From assembly GCF_003050835.1 (NCBI RefSeq), contig NZ_QAOJ01000011.1, forward strand, positions 1 to 64,000: a stretch of DNA of 64,000 nucleotides, read 5' to 3'. Both the position numbers and the translations under genes were made by a program. Positions 1 through 10,700 of the stretch are shown in pieces (the first letter of the stretch is position 1; the number at the start of each line of letters is the position of its first letter). A model generated the notes under the pieces. The model saw nothing but the letters and a program-made list of their open reading frames with translations, ran no database searches and was not told the origin of the DNA. The stretch comes from Pseudomonas sp. GV071. Its GTDB lineage: Bacteria > Pseudomonadota > Gammaproteobacteria > Pseudomonadales > Pseudomonadaceae.

Positions 1-1
1 C

Positions 2-76
2 TGCATGCGCAAGCTGCTAGTGATCCTGAACGCCATGCTCCGTGACCAGACCCATTTCGATGCGAATAAAGCTTGA
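2..76 (+). CDS. C-terminal end of an IS110-family transposase (cut by the window edge)
   Basis: Reading from base 2 gives a 24-codon open frame ending in TGA at 74-76, with the peptide start CMRKLLVILNAML. A closing stretch of the form RKLL-V-LNAMLRD is typical of the C-terminus of IS110/IS1111-type (DEDD) transposases. Only the tail is visible, so I cannot tell whether the element is intact to the left. The assignment rests on one short motif recalled from the family. Confidence 0.6.
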   Translation, partial: CMRKLLVILNAMLRDQTHFDANKA

Positions 77-294
77 TTTGAAACACGGTTGCTCCCTCCG
101 TCGTCGCTCCAGGGGCCGGGCTGAGGGCCATCCATGGCCCCATCCCTCTTCGCGGCTCCCGGCCGCTACGACCCCTTACGCAACGACTCCGCTCGGCCTG
201 GCGCTAAAGGGGCGGGTAGATCAAAAGCGATAGATCAAGAGCGGTGGATCACAAGCGGTGGATCACAAGCGGTAGATCACGCTTCGTGACTGAC
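77..294. other. Non-coding flank downstream of the transposase tail
   Basis: About 220 bases lie between the transposase stop and the end of the short-chain dehydrogenase gene. The first part (to about 210) is GC-rich with no convincing reading frame and is probably the right-hand flank of the IS110-type element or an adjoining repeat. The second part holds the 14-bp tandem repeat listed separately. I see no promoter or RNA gene here. Confidence 0.4.
215..284. repeat. Five tandem 14-bp units
   Basis: Five consecutive 14-base units fill 215-284 exactly. The pattern is close to GGTRGATCAMRAGC; units three and four (243-256 and 257-270) are identical and the others differ by a few bases. It sits between the IS110-type tail and the dehydrogenase stop codon. 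No spacer structure is present, so it is not a CRISPR. It may be a product of slippage or part of the insertion element's end. Confidence 0.75.
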
Positions 295-1056
295 TTACGG
301 GCGGCTAATCACCCCCATCAACCACCGGGTCATGAAGGATGGCGACACCTGCCCCAACCAATACAGCACTTTAAATTGCAGGCTGATCGGCCGATGCACC
401 GCCGCACCGTGGGCCTGCTGCCAGCAGGCCTCGGCGATGTCTTCGGCTGTCAGGTTTACCCCCAACCGCCTCAGCGCCGGTGGTTCGAACTGCTGGCTGG
501 AAACCATCGGCGTACGCACGAACGGCGGCATCAGGTCGCCGACACGAATGCCATGGGCACGCCATTCCAGATCCAGCGCTTCGGTGAGCCCGCGCACTGC
601 CAGCTTCGAGGCTGAGTAGCTGGCCATATGCGGCGTGCCGTACAGGCCCGAGGCCGAGCCCATGTTGATCACCTGCGCGCTCGGCGTGGCCTTGAGGTAG
701 GGAAAGGCGGCGTGGGTCATGTTCAGCAGACCCAGCACGTTGATGTTGAGAATGGCGGCATGCTCGGCCTGGCTGATCTGTTCGAACAAACCAAAACGCA
801 AAATCCCCGCGCAGTTGAACAGCAATCGCAGTTGACCGTTATGCCGGGCGCAGAACTCACCCAGCACGCGCTGCACCTCGGCCACGTCGGTGACATCCAG
901 GCGCGCATACCAGGCGCCTCCCAGCTCCGCCGACAACGAGGCCAGTGCCGCCTCGTTGATATCCAGCAACCCCACCTGCCAGCCCTTGGCGTGAAACAGC
1001 CGCGCGGTCGCCGCACCAATGCCGGAAGCGGCACCGGTAATCAGAATGTTGTCCAT
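295..1056 (-). CDS. Short-chain dehydrogenase/reductase (SDR)
   Basis: A 253-residue classical SDR, normal for the family. It has the NAD(P)-binding glycine motif TGAASGIG near residues 7-14, the NCAG motif near 80, a serine-containing strand (MGSASG) and the catalytic YSASK near 145-150. Asp in the LLDIN segment after the second strand suggests preference for NAD(H), which is an inference. The esterase gene ends one base upstream of this start, so the two are co-transcribed with the flavin monooxygenase. In that setting the likely role is alcohol-to-ketone oxidation feeding the monooxygenase, or handling the alcohol released by the esterase. The substrate cannot be read from sequence. Confidence 0.85.
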   Translation of the reverse strand: MDNILITGAASGIGAATARLFHAKGWQVGLLDINEAALASLSAELGGAWYARLDVTDVAEVQRVLGEFCARHNGQLRLLFNCAGILRFGLFEQISQAEHAAILNINVLGLLNMTHAAFPYLKATPSAQVINMGSASGLYGTPHMASYSASKLAVRGLTEALDLEWRAHGIRVGDLMPPFVRTPMVSSQQFEPPALRRLGVNLTAEDIAEACWQQAHGAAVHRPISLQFKVLYWLGQVSPSFMTRWLMGVISRP

Positions 1057-1057
1057 T

Positions 1058-1996
1058 TCAGCGCCCTGCCTGACGAGCGAGCTGCTCCTGAATAAAGCTG
1101 GCCACCCGGTTCAGCGCCAGGTCCGCCACATCCAGCAACCCGGCGTGGGCCTGAAAGACGTGCCAACAGCCGGCATAACGCTGCAACTGCACCGTCACCC
1201 CCGCCGCGGTGGCGCGCTCAGCCAGCCGCAGGCTGTCGTTGAGCAGCACTTCGTCTTCGCCCACCTGAATCAACAACGGCGGCAGGCCGCTGAGGTCGGC
1301 GTACACGGGTGACAGAAACGGATCGCGGCGATCGATATTCGCCGGACAGAACAATGCACCGGCCTGCTGAATCCACGCCAAGCTCAGCAACGGATCGCCA
1401 GCCGGCGGCTTGTGCAGTTGGCTCAGGCTGGCATCGGTCAGCGGCGAAAAACACACCAGCGCCGCCGGTAACGGCTGGTTCAACGCCTTCAATTTGAGCA
1501 CCAGGCCCAACGCCAGATTGCCGCCGGCCGAATCGCCACCGAGCAGAATCTGCTCGCCGCGATAACCCTGCGCCAACAGCGCCTGGTACGCCGCTAGCCC
1601 ATCGTCCAGCGCCGCCGGAAACGGGTGCTCCGGCGCCAGCCGATAATCCGGCACACACACCGCCAGTTTGGCGCGCTTGGCTAACTGGCTGGCAATGCCG
1701 CGGTGGGTGGATGGCGCACCAATCAGGTAGGCGCCGCCGTGGAACCACAACATCACCTGCTCGGTGTCGTGCGCCGGGCGGTGCCATTCACAGCGCAGGC
1801 CCGCCAATGTGCTGTCCGCTCGGCGCACGCCGCGCGGAATCACCGCTGAGGCTGTCAGCGCGCGCAGCATCCAGCGTTGCCCGGCAATCGGCATCGGCGG
1901 GCGAATCAGGCTGCGAAACAGCAGAATCAGGCTGGTGCGCAGCACGCGGGCCAGAATGCGTTGACTCAAGCGTGGCGGCTCAACGAATGCAGTCAT
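1058..1996 (-). CDS. Alpha/beta hydrolase, HSL-type esterase
   Basis: I place the start at 1996 (MTAFVEPPRL), giving 312 residues; a longer open frame exists only because it runs antiparallel in phase through the monooxygenase gene. The protein has the oxyanion motif HGGAY, the nucleophile elbow GDSAGG, and late Asp (EDEVL) and His (CWHVF) residues completing the triad, as in the hormone-sensitive-lipase family. Its start overlaps the end of the monooxygenase by 17 bases, which implies translational coupling. In an operon with a Baeyer-Villiger-type enzyme, an esterase is expected to cleave the ester or lactone product. The exact substrate is unknown. Confidence 0.85.
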   Translation of the reverse strand: MTAFVEPPRLSQRILARVLRTSLILLFRSLIRPPMPIAGQRWMLRALTASAVIPRGVRRADSTLAGLRCEWHRPAHDTEQVMLWFHGGAYLIGAPSTHRGIASQLAKRAKLAVCVPDYRLAPEHPFPAALDDGLAAYQALLAQGYRGEQILLGGDSAGGNLALGLVLKLKALNQPLPAALVCFSPLTDASLSQLHKPPAGDPLLSLAWIQQAGALFCPANIDRRDPFLSPVYADLSGLPPLLIQVGEDEVLLNDSLRLAERATAAGVTVQLQRYAGCWHVFQAHAGLLDVADLALNRVASFIQEQLARQAGR

Positions 1997-3455
1997 AGTG
2001 GGCAAGCTCCGGGCGGCGGGTGTAGTGGCGGTAAGTGAAGGTGAAACCGGGCCAGTTGACGGTGTTCTTGCCGCTGGCGGTTTTGTACCAGCTGTTGCAG
2101 CCCTGCTGCCAAATCGAATGGTCGACGGCTTTTTGCAGACTGTGGTTGAACTCGGCCTGCACGGTGGGCTTGAGGTCCATGTAGCGCAGTTGCTGCTGCG
2201 CCAGTTGCTGGATGCAGCCGAGCACATAGGCGAACTGGCTCTCCAACATGTAAATGATCGAGTTGTGGCCCAGGTTGGTATTGGGGCCATAGAGAATAAA
2301 AAGATTGGGGAAACCGCTGACGCTAATGCCCAGGTAAGCTTCGGCGCCCTCCTTCCAGGCCGCATTCAGGTCCTGGCCGTTGAGGCCGGTGATCTGCATC
2401 GGCGCGAGGAAATCAGTGGCAGCGAAACCGGTGCCATAGATGATCGCGTCCACCGCCCGCTCGCGGCCGTCGGCCGTGCGCACGCCGGTTTCGGTAACCG
2501 ACTCGATGTCTTCGCTGACCACCTCCACGTTGCTGCGCACCAGCGCGGGAAAGTAGTCGTTGGAAATCAGAATGCGCTTGCAGCCCATGGGGTAATCCGG
2601 CACCAGGCGCTGGCGCAGTGCCGCATCAGCCACGCTGCGGTGCAAGTGCCAGTGAAACCTCAGCTGCATGGCCTTCATCATTTTCGGCACTACGGTAAAG
2701 GCCAGCACGCGCGCCTCGTGCTGCACGTACTTGAGGCCACGGTCGATCTTCTGCAGCCACGGCAAGCGACGCATCACGGCGATTTCCCACGGCCGGTAGG
2801 CGCGGTCCGGCTTGCTCAGCACATAGGCCGCCGAGCGCTGGAACACATGCAATTGCGCCACCTGCGGGGCAATCTGCGGAATGAATTGAATGGCACTGGC
2901 GCCGGTACCGATCACGGCCACGCGTTTGCCCGTGAGGTCGTACTCGGCATTCCAATTGGCCGAATGAAACGCTTCGCCTTTGAAGCTATCCAGCCCGGCA
3001 ATCCGCGGCACCAACGGCCGGTTCAATTGACCACAGGCACTCACCAGCGCCTGCGCACTCAGCACCGCACCATCGACACAGGTAACCCGCCACAACCCAG
3101 CCTCGGCGTCGAACTGCGCATGGCGCACCTCGGTGTTGAAGCGAATACGGGGGCGCAGCCGGTACTTGTCGGCGCAGTGCTGCTGGTAGGCAAAAATCTC
3201 CGCCTGGGGCGCGAACTTGCGCGTCCAGTCGGTTTTCGGTTCAAAGGAAAAGGAATACAGGTGCGAGGGCACATCGCAGGCCGCGCCGGGGTAGCGGTTA
3301 TCGCGCCAGGTGCCGCCCAGGTCGCTGGCTTTTTCCAGCAGCAGAAAGTCGCTGATACCCGCACGCTGCAACTGGATGGCCAGGCCCATGCCGGCAAAAC
3401 CGGCGCCAATAATCAGCACGCGCAAGGGCGCCGCTGACGGGGACGTGTTGTTCAT
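1980..3455 (-). CDS. Flavin-containing (Baeyer-Villiger type) monooxygenase
   Basis: 491 residues, within the usual size of class B flavin monooxygenases. An N-terminal FAD-binding Rossmann motif (GAGFAGMG, residues about 17-24) and a second NADPH-binding motif (GTGASAIQF, about 183-191) are both visible. Between them, FKGEAFHSANWN matches the Baeyer-Villiger fingerprint FxGxxxHxxxW, although the last position is Asn instead of Pro or Asp. These enzymes insert oxygen next to a carbonyl using NADPH and O2. The next genes, an esterase and an SDR, are the classical partners for ketone degradation. The gene is divergent from an AraC-family regulator 112 bases away, which probably controls it. Confidence 0.87.
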   Translation of the reverse strand: MNNTSPSAAPLRVLIIGAGFAGMGLAIQLQRAGISDFLLLEKASDLGGTWRDNRYPGAACDVPSHLYSFSFEPKTDWTRKFAPQAEIFAYQQHCADKYRLRPRIRFNTEVRHAQFDAEAGLWRVTCVDGAVLSAQALVSACGQLNRPLVPRIAGLDSFKGEAFHSANWNAEYDLTGKRVAVIGTGASAIQFIPQIAPQVAQLHVFQRSAAYVLSKPDRAYRPWEIAVMRRLPWLQKIDRGLKYVQHEARVLAFTVVPKMMKAMQLRFHWHLHRSVADAALRQRLVPDYPMGCKRILISNDYFPALVRSNVEVVSEDIESVTETGVRTADGRERAVDAIIYGTGFAATDFLAPMQITGLNGQDLNAAWKEGAEAYLGISVSGFPNLFILYGPNTNLGHNSIIYMLESQFAYVLGCIQQLAQQQLRYMDLKPTVQAEFNHSLQKAVDHSIWQQGCNSWYKTASGKNTVNWPGFTFTYRHYTRRPELAHYDCIR

Positions 3456-3567
3456 TGTTGTTATCCCTGATGGTCAAGTGGCAGTAGCCACGGCGCTAAG
3501 ACTAGAACGCCACACTGGCGATGGTTATGGCATAGTCGGCCATCAACTTGTGATTTTCGGACAAAAC

Positions 3568-4596
3568 ATGCCGAACACCGCCACCCCCACCTGGCCTACC
3601 CGCCGCAGCGCCATCAGCGCCCAACTGCTGACCCAATTTGGCCTCGACCAGGGCTTGGCGCTGGACACCTGCCTGGCGGGTACCGGCCTGGACCTGGCGT
3701 TACTGGCCGACCCCGGCGCCGAAATCGACGCGACCCAAGAGCTCCTGCTGATCGGCAATCTGGTGACGGCCCTCGGCCATATCCCGGGCATCGGCATCAA
3801 AGCTGGCTTGCGCTACCAACTCAACACCTATGGCATCTGGGGGTTTGCCATGCTCAGCAGCGCCAACTTCCGCGACGCCGCGCACCTGGGCTTGCGTTAC
3901 CTGGACCTGACCTATGCCTTCAGCGGCATGCGCCTGGAAGAGCGGGATGACGAAGCGCACTTTATCCTCGACTCGGACCAGGTGCCGGCAGCCTTGGCGG
4001 GCTTTATTCTCGAACGCGACCTGGCCGGGGTGCTGAGCATCCAGCGTGACCTCACTGCCGTGCCGATGCCACTAACCGCCGTGTGCCTGACCGTAGCCGA
4101 ACCTGCAGACCTCAGCCTGTACCTCGACCTGCTGGGCGTGCGCCCGCAGTTCAACGCCCGCGAAAACCGCCTGATCTTCCCCCGCGCCCTGCTCGACCGC
4201 CCGCTGCCCGGCGCCAACCCGCAGGTAATGCAGCACTGCGAACAGCAATGCCAGGCGTTGTTGGCCAAGCGCCGCGTGCGTGGCGGGCTCAGCGGGCGAA
4301 TCCGCGACCGTTTGCTGGCCCAGCCTGGACGGTTGCCGGATATGGAGCAGTTGGCGGATGAACTGCACATGACCAGCCGCACCTTGCGGCGGCGGTTGTT
4401 GGCGGAGAACAGCAGTTATCGGCTGTTGCTTGAAGAGGTACGCCAGGCGTTGGCGGAAGAATTGCTTGGCACCGGTGGTTTGACGTTGGAGGAGATTGCG
4501 GAGCGTTTGGGCTACGGCGAGATGTCCAATTTCATGCATGCATTCAAGCGCTGGAAAGGGGTGACGCCGGGGCAGTTTCGGCGGTCTGGGGTTTGA
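3568..4596 (+). CDS. AraC-family transcriptional regulator
   Basis: I use the ATG at 3568 (MPNTATPTWP), giving 342 residues, the standard size for AraC regulators with an N-terminal arabinose-binding-like domain of the PF12625 kind. Upstream in-frame codons would run back into the divergent monooxygenase gene. The C-terminal 100 residues hold two helix-turn-helix motifs: ADELHMTSRTLRRRL, then LEEIAERLGYGEMSNFMHAFKRW followed by GVTPGQFR, the hallmark ending. It faces the monooxygenase-esterase-SDR operon across a 112-base divergent gap, so it is the probable activator of that operon in response to its substrate. Confidence 0.9.
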   Translation: MPNTATPTWPTRRSAISAQLLTQFGLDQGLALDTCLAGTGLDLALLADPGAEIDATQELLLIGNLVTALGHIPGIGIKAGLRYQLNTYGIWGFAMLSSANFRDAAHLGLRYLDLTYAFSGMRLEERDDEAHFILDSDQVPAALAGFILERDLAGVLSIQRDLTAVPMPLTAVCLTVAEPADLSLYLDLLGVRPQFNARENRLIFPRALLDRPLPGANPQVMQHCEQQCQALLAKRRVRGGLSGRIRDRLLAQPGRLPDMEQLADELHMTSRTLRRRLLAENSSYRLLLEEVRQALAEELLGTGGLTLEEIAERLGYGEMSNFMHAFKRWKGVTPGQFRRSGV

Positions 4597-4706
4597 AGGT
4601 TTGCTTTGCGGGCTGGTCCGGTTTCATTGTCACGAGCGCTGGGCGCGAAACAAAATGCTCCGCACATGGGGTAGAAAACCTCCTCTATCCATGCAACAAA
4701 ATCGGC

Positions 4707-4734
4707 AAAAAAAAGCCCGCCATTAAAGGCGGGC
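4707..4734 (-). terminator. Rho-independent terminator of the adhesin gene
   Basis: Read on the minus strand, a perfect 7-bp GC stem (GCCCGCC/GGCGGGC) with a 6-base loop is followed by eight T residues. It begins 18 bases after the stop codon of the giant adhesin and is correctly oriented to end its message. Confidence 0.92.
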
Positions 4735-4752
4735 CAAGTCAGGAACAACCGT

Positions 4753-7700
4753 TTAAACAGTGTCAGTTTTCAACGTGTGGTCGGTGAGCATCCCATTGAT
4801 CACCGTAGCCGCATCCGGCCCGCCGTAAGCCGCCGCCAGATCCACCCCAGTCAACACCACGCTCTGCGCAATTCCGCCGCCAGGCGTGGTGCTGATGTTG
4901 ATGGTGGTGGTGCTACCGAAGTTGAAGCTCAGGTAGTCATCCAGCGCCGTGCCGGTCTGGGTCACCCCGGACAGCAGTTGCGACAGGTCGAGCACATCCG
5001 AGTTGGCGCCGGTGCGGGTGAAGTCACTGATGGTGTCAGTGCCACCCAAGCCGCCTTTTTCCCAGATGAAGGTGTCATGGCCATCGCCACCGATCAGGGT
5101 GTCGTTGCCCAGGCCGCCAACCAGGAAGTCATCGCCACCCAGACCGCTGATGGTGTCGTTGCCAGCGCCGCCATACAGGTAGTTGCTGCCGTTGCTGCTG
5201 CCGCCGCTGTTGCCCGTCAGGGTGTCGTTGAACTCCGAACCGATCAGGTTCTCGATGCTGCTGAACGTATCCGAACCTCCGCCGCCACTGGAGGTACCGG
5301 CGCTGAGGTTGACGACCACCGCCGAGTTGGCGTCGATGTAGCTGGCGGTGTCTACGCCATTGCCGCCGTTAAGCGCATCGTTGCCCGCGCCGCCGGCGAG
5401 GATGTCGTTGCCCTCCCCGCCATTGAGCGTGTCGTTGCCCCCCAAGCCGATCAGAATGTCATTGCCGTCACCGCCGCTAAGGGTGTCTGCGGAGCCATCG
5501 CGGCCGAGCAGAATCTCATCGCGGAAGGTGCCGTCCAGGGTGCTGTCGCCCGCATCGCGCACCACACTGACCGCTGCCGTATCCAGCGCCGTGGCGTGGT
5601 CCAGAGAGGCGGTGTAGTTGAAGCTGCCGCCGTTGGTGGAGCTGTTGCCAATCTCGGTGAAGGTGATACTCGAGCCGTTGTGAGTGACCGTACCGTCCAA
5701 CGCGCCATTGGCAGCGATGGTCGATAGCAGGTTGTGGCTCGGGCCGGTGTCATTGGCCAGCAGCGCCCAGGTCGGGATGTTGATCTCATCGGCACCGGTC
5801 TGCGCGTTGACGTTGGTCAACACCAGATCATCACGCACCACCATCGGCGCCTGGCTGGCACTGATGGCGATGTTCAGCGCCGCTTGCGCGCTACTGTCGC
5901 CGTCCAGGTCCATCAGGGTGAACAGGATGGTCGCGGCAATCGCCGTGCTTACCACGCTCGGTGGAGTGAACGAGTAGGCGCCGGTGCCCACATTCACCGC
6001 CAGGCTGCCACCCGAAGGCAGGCCCAGGGTGAGAATCCCGGAGGAATAGACCCCGGTAGTCGTGCCTGAACCGCTACTGGCCACGGTGTTGCTGGTTTTG
6101 TCGTAGGTGAAGGTTTTGCCATCCACCGTCAGGGTGCGCACGAACCCGCCATCGGCACCGAAGCTGCCACCGGTAGTGAGGTTGCCCAACAGTGGCGAGG
6201 CCTGGGCAGTGCTGACCAGTACCGAGCTGAGGTTATTCAGGTCGGTGACCACGGTGCCCGTGGTATTGGTGTTGGTGGTGCCGTCGTAGGCAATCGGATG
6301 CAACGCCGCCTCGGTGCTGCCGCTGCCCATTCCCAGGGCGTAGGCGCGCACGTTATTGGCGGTGAGGAAGTTGATCCACGCCTGCTCTTCCGAGAGGGTA
6401 CCGCCGCCAGGCCAGCCCGCGCCTGCACTGCCGGCAGCGTTAGAAATCCCGGCATCACCGTTCGGCTCGTTGGGTTCACCGTCGGAGAGGAAGTACGCCA
6501 CGTTCTGCACATTGCCGGTGACGATCTTGCCCGGCTGAGCATAGGTACTGATCGCCTGGATCAACGCCGCGTCATAGTTGGTGTTGGTGGTAGGGTCCAG
6601 ACCCAGGATCGCGGCCTTGGCGTCAGCAATCGACACCCACACCTCCTCTTGCGTGGCCGAGGAGGCAAAGGTCACCACACTGACCTTCACATCACCCAGC
6701 GCGTCGTATTGTTCGAACAGCTCCAGCAGGGCATTTTTCGCCACATCCAGGCGGGTCATGCTGCCCACCCCGGCGCCGCTGTCCATGCTCCCGGATATAT
6801 CCAGGACGATCATCAGATTGGTGTTCAGGCTGGTGGAAGCCTGGCCGGTTTGGGTGATATTGGCCGCTGTCGGGGCATCGTCGCGGAAGCTGATGGCGTT
6901 GCCCAGGTTCAGCGAGGTGCTGGCCGAGTCGCCGTCCTTGTCCACGACCGTGGCCACCAGTTGCACCAGGTTGGCGGCACCCAGTGTGGCGACCTGATCC
7001 GGCCCGGAGTTGGGCAGGTGCAGAATCGCGCGGGCCTGGTCGAGGCTGACCTGGCCGGTAACGGTGTCGACGCCCACGGTAAACACCGTGGTGGCGCCCA
7101 CGCGACCGACCACCTCGTTACCGACCTTGTACAGCAGGATATCGCTGCCAGTGGCGCTGTCTTTCAGGCCGCTGTTCACCCCGGCAGCACTGACATTCAG
7201 GCTGTAGGAAGTAGTCCCCAGGCCATCGGCACCGCCCACGGCGGTGAACGAGCCAGTGAAGTTTGCCGACGCATTGCCGGCCAGGTTGGTTTCATCCACC
7301 TGCAGGGTCACCGGGGTGACGTTGCTCAGGCTGATGCTCGGAGCGTCATCTTTGAAGCTGATGGCGCTGCCGAGGTTGAGGCTAGCAGTGGCGGTGTCGC
7401 CGTCTTTGTCGACCACAGTCGCTACCAGCTGCACCAGGTTGGCAGCACTCAGGCTGACCTCCTGATCCACCCCGGTATTGGGGGTATGCAGCACGGCACG
7501 CAGTTGGTCCAGGGTCACTGCACCGGTGCTGCTGTTGACCGACACACTGAACACCAGCTCATTGCTGCTGGCCGTGCGACCGACAATCGCCCCACTCTCG
7601 ACGCTGAGCAGCACGTTCTGGCCGGTGGCCGAGTCATCCAGGCCACTGTCCACACCCGCCGCGCTGACCTTCAGGCTATAGGTGGTGGAGGCAATGCCAT

Positions 7701-10700
7701 CAGCCCCACCGACGGTGGTGAAGGAGCTGGCGAAATTGACGATCGCATTGGTCGCCAGGTTGCTTTCATCCACCTGCAGGGAATCGGCAGCGGCCGCGCC
7801 GGCACTGATGCTCGGGGCGTCATCTTTGAAGCTGATGGCGTTGCCCAGGTTGAGGTTGGCCGTGGCGGTGTCACCGTCCTTGTCGGTGGCGGTGGCAGTC
7901 AGTTGAATCAGGTTGGCAGCAGCCAATCCGGCGACCTGATCCGGCCCGCTATCCGGGCTATGGATGATCGCGCGCACCTGATCGAGGGTGACCAGGCCCG
8001 TGCTGCTGTTGACCGAGACACTGAACACCAGCTCATTGCTGATGGCGGTGCGGCCGACAATCACCCCGGATTCGTTGCTGAGCAGAATATTCTGCCCAGT
8101 GGCCGAGTCGTCCAGGCCGCTGTCCACGCCCGCCGCACTGACCTTCAGGCTGTAGCTGGTGCCGGCCAGGCCATCGGCGCCACCCAGGGCGCTGAAGGAA
8201 CTGGCGAAGCTGGCATTGGCGTTGGTCGCCAGGCTGGTTTCGTCCACCTGCAGGGTGCCCAACTGGGCACTGGTGAGGCTGATGCTCGGCGCGTCATCTT
8301 TGAAGCTGATGGCGTTGCCCAGGTTCAGCGTGGCACTGCTGCTGTCACCGTCGTAGTCGGTACGGGTGGCGGTCAGTTGCACCAGGTTGGCGGCGGCCAG
8401 GCCTGCGACCTGATCCGGACCACTTTCCGGGGTGTGGGCAATCGCCCGTTGCTGGTCGAGGGTCACCTCGCCCGCAGCGTTCACCGACAGGCTGAACACC
8501 GTGGTGCCGCCTACCCCGCCGTACTTGCCGACCACATCGTTGCCGATTTTGTACAGCAGGATGTCGTTGCCGGTGGCGGTGTCTTTCAGGCCGCTGTTAA
8601 CCCCGGCAGCGCTGACGTTCAGGCTGTAGGTGGTGCTGCCCGCAGCGTCGGCGCCGTAGCCGCCGGTAAAGGCGCTGGCGAAGCTGACGCTGGCGTTGGT
8701 GGACAGGCTGGTCTCGTCCACTTGCAGGGTCGGTGCCGGCGCGGTGGCCAGACCGACTACCGGCACATCGTCCTCGATCTGCACCAGGAAGCCGCCGCTC
8801 AAGGTCATCGGGTTGCTGCTGCCATCCACGGCTTTGAGGATGCTGGCGAAATTCAGGCTGAGAATTTCGTTGTCATCGCCATTGCCCACCGGATGGTCCA
8901 GCGGCCCTTTGAGGGTGAAGGTGTAGTCACCGTTGCTCGACAGCTGCAAGGTGAACACCTGCGGCCCGCTGGCGCCGGCTTTGGCGGTCAGGGTATCGCC
9001 CGACACGCTGTACACCAGGGCGACGCCATGGGAGGTCGCAGCCGGCAGGCCACTGGTGTTGCTCAGCAGGCTGAACTGCGCGGTGCCAGGGCCGGACACC
9101 AGGTCGCCAACGCTGCCGGTGGCGATGGTGTTGACGCTGTCGCCATCGGTGATACCGGCGGCCAGTTCGTCTTCGTCGACACGGGCGATGACCGGGCCGG
9201 CATCCTCGACGTAAACCGTCAGGGTGGCCGACGACGGATCGCCGTCATGGTCGATGATGCTGTACTGGAAGGTTTCCACCTTGTCGCCACTGATGGTGGT
9301 CGGTGCGCTGTAGCTCCAGGCGCCGGTGCTGAAGTTGAACGACAGTTTGCCGCCTTCAGGCGTAACGATATTGCTCAGGCTGTTGCCAGCAATGTTGGCC
9401 CCGGGGCCGCTTGGGTCGATGGTATTCACCCCGTCCCACACATAGGTCACACCACCGATCTGAATCGACTGGATATGGCCCGGACCGTCGGCGCCATAGC
9501 CGTCGTCGTCGCCACCCCCTACGGCGTTGTTGTTGCCCAGCAGCACGTTGCCGTTGACTACGCCGGCAATCTGGCCGACCAGGGTGTCGATCAGGGTATC
9601 GAAGCCGCTGACCAGAATCGGGTCAACGGTGCCATCCAGATCTACCTGCCCCAGGTGGGTGATGTCGATGCCATCGCCGATGCCGATGGCGGTAACCCTG
9701 ATGTGGTTGTTATCGACGAAGTTATTCCACTCGATGGCACCGGCATCACTCAGTGAGTTGCCGCCGCTACCGGTGTTCTGGTTGGGGTTGCCGTCACTGA
9801 TAAAGAACACCTGATTGTTCGCACCCGGAAGCGGCGTGAAGTCGGTGACCACCTTGTGCACCGCGTCGGTGAAATCGGTGCTGCCATCGAACGGCCGAGT
9901 GCCACCGGTGGCCGGGTTGAGGGCATTGATCTTGGCCGCGAAGTCGGCGTAGTTGTCATAGCTTGGGTACGACGCCGCGCCATCCGAGAACACCACGATC
10001 TGCGCATGCACATCGCCTGTGGTCGCAGCAAACAGCGCCTGGGCCGCGGCTTTCACCGCCACCAGCATCTGGTTCAGTTCGGTATTGTTGATGCTGCCGC
10101 TGAAGTCCAGCACGAACACGGTATTGAAGCTCTGCGCCGGTGCCACCTGCACATAGGCCTGGTCGGACTTGGCCAGTGGGGTGTCGTCGTCGACGTCGAT
10201 GTTCAGGCTGCCGGTGGCTTTGTCACCGTCCTTGTCGGTGACCTGGTAGCTCAGGCTGAAGCCCTGGTTGTTTTCCGCATTGGCGGTGGCGTGGTCGATC
10301 GGATTGTTCTGCGTCACGGTGTAGGCACCGGTGCTGGTGTTCAGCGTGACGGTCAGCACGGTGGTGCTGCCCTGCTGAACCAGCAGCGAGGTGCCTGAGG
10401 TGACGTAGTTGAAGCCGCTCGGTGCGCCAGTGGTCAGCCACTGAATCGACCCAGCGCCATCGGCGCCATAGCCATGGATCAGGGTGCCGCTGGTGTTTTG
10501 TGCGTTGATGTCATCGCCAATGCCACTGGCATTGCCATTGGGCAACGCGTCGTCGTCGAGCAGCACGGTGTTGTTGCTACCCACGCTTGGGCCGTCATCT
10601 TTGAAGCTGATAGCGTTGCCCAGGTTGAGGGTGGCGCTGCTAGTGTCGCCGTCGTAGTCGGTGATGGTCGCGGTCAGTTGCACCAGGTTGGCGGCACTGA

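Noticed and set aside
215..284. Possible CRISPR
   Set aside because: The repeats adjoin with no spacers and are only 14 bases; no cas genes are present.
1997..2365. N-terminal extension of the esterase
   Set aside because: It overlaps the monooxygenase gene and reads as low-complexity Ser/Thr/Ala/Arg shadow peptide. The ATG at 1996 gives a standard HSL-type protein.
4593..4787. 64-codon plus-strand frame after the AraC gene
   Set aside because: It spans the adhesin terminator and the adhesin 3' end and has no conserved feature.
6298..9756. Very long plus-strand open frame (1152 codons) opposite the adhesin
   Set aside because: It mirrors the minus-strand repeats codon for codon, is rich in His, Gln and Val as expected for antisense of Asp/Thr/Gly-rich DNA, and has no ribosome site or known motif. 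The same holds for the frames at 10474-13050, 13915-16047 and 16063-18681.
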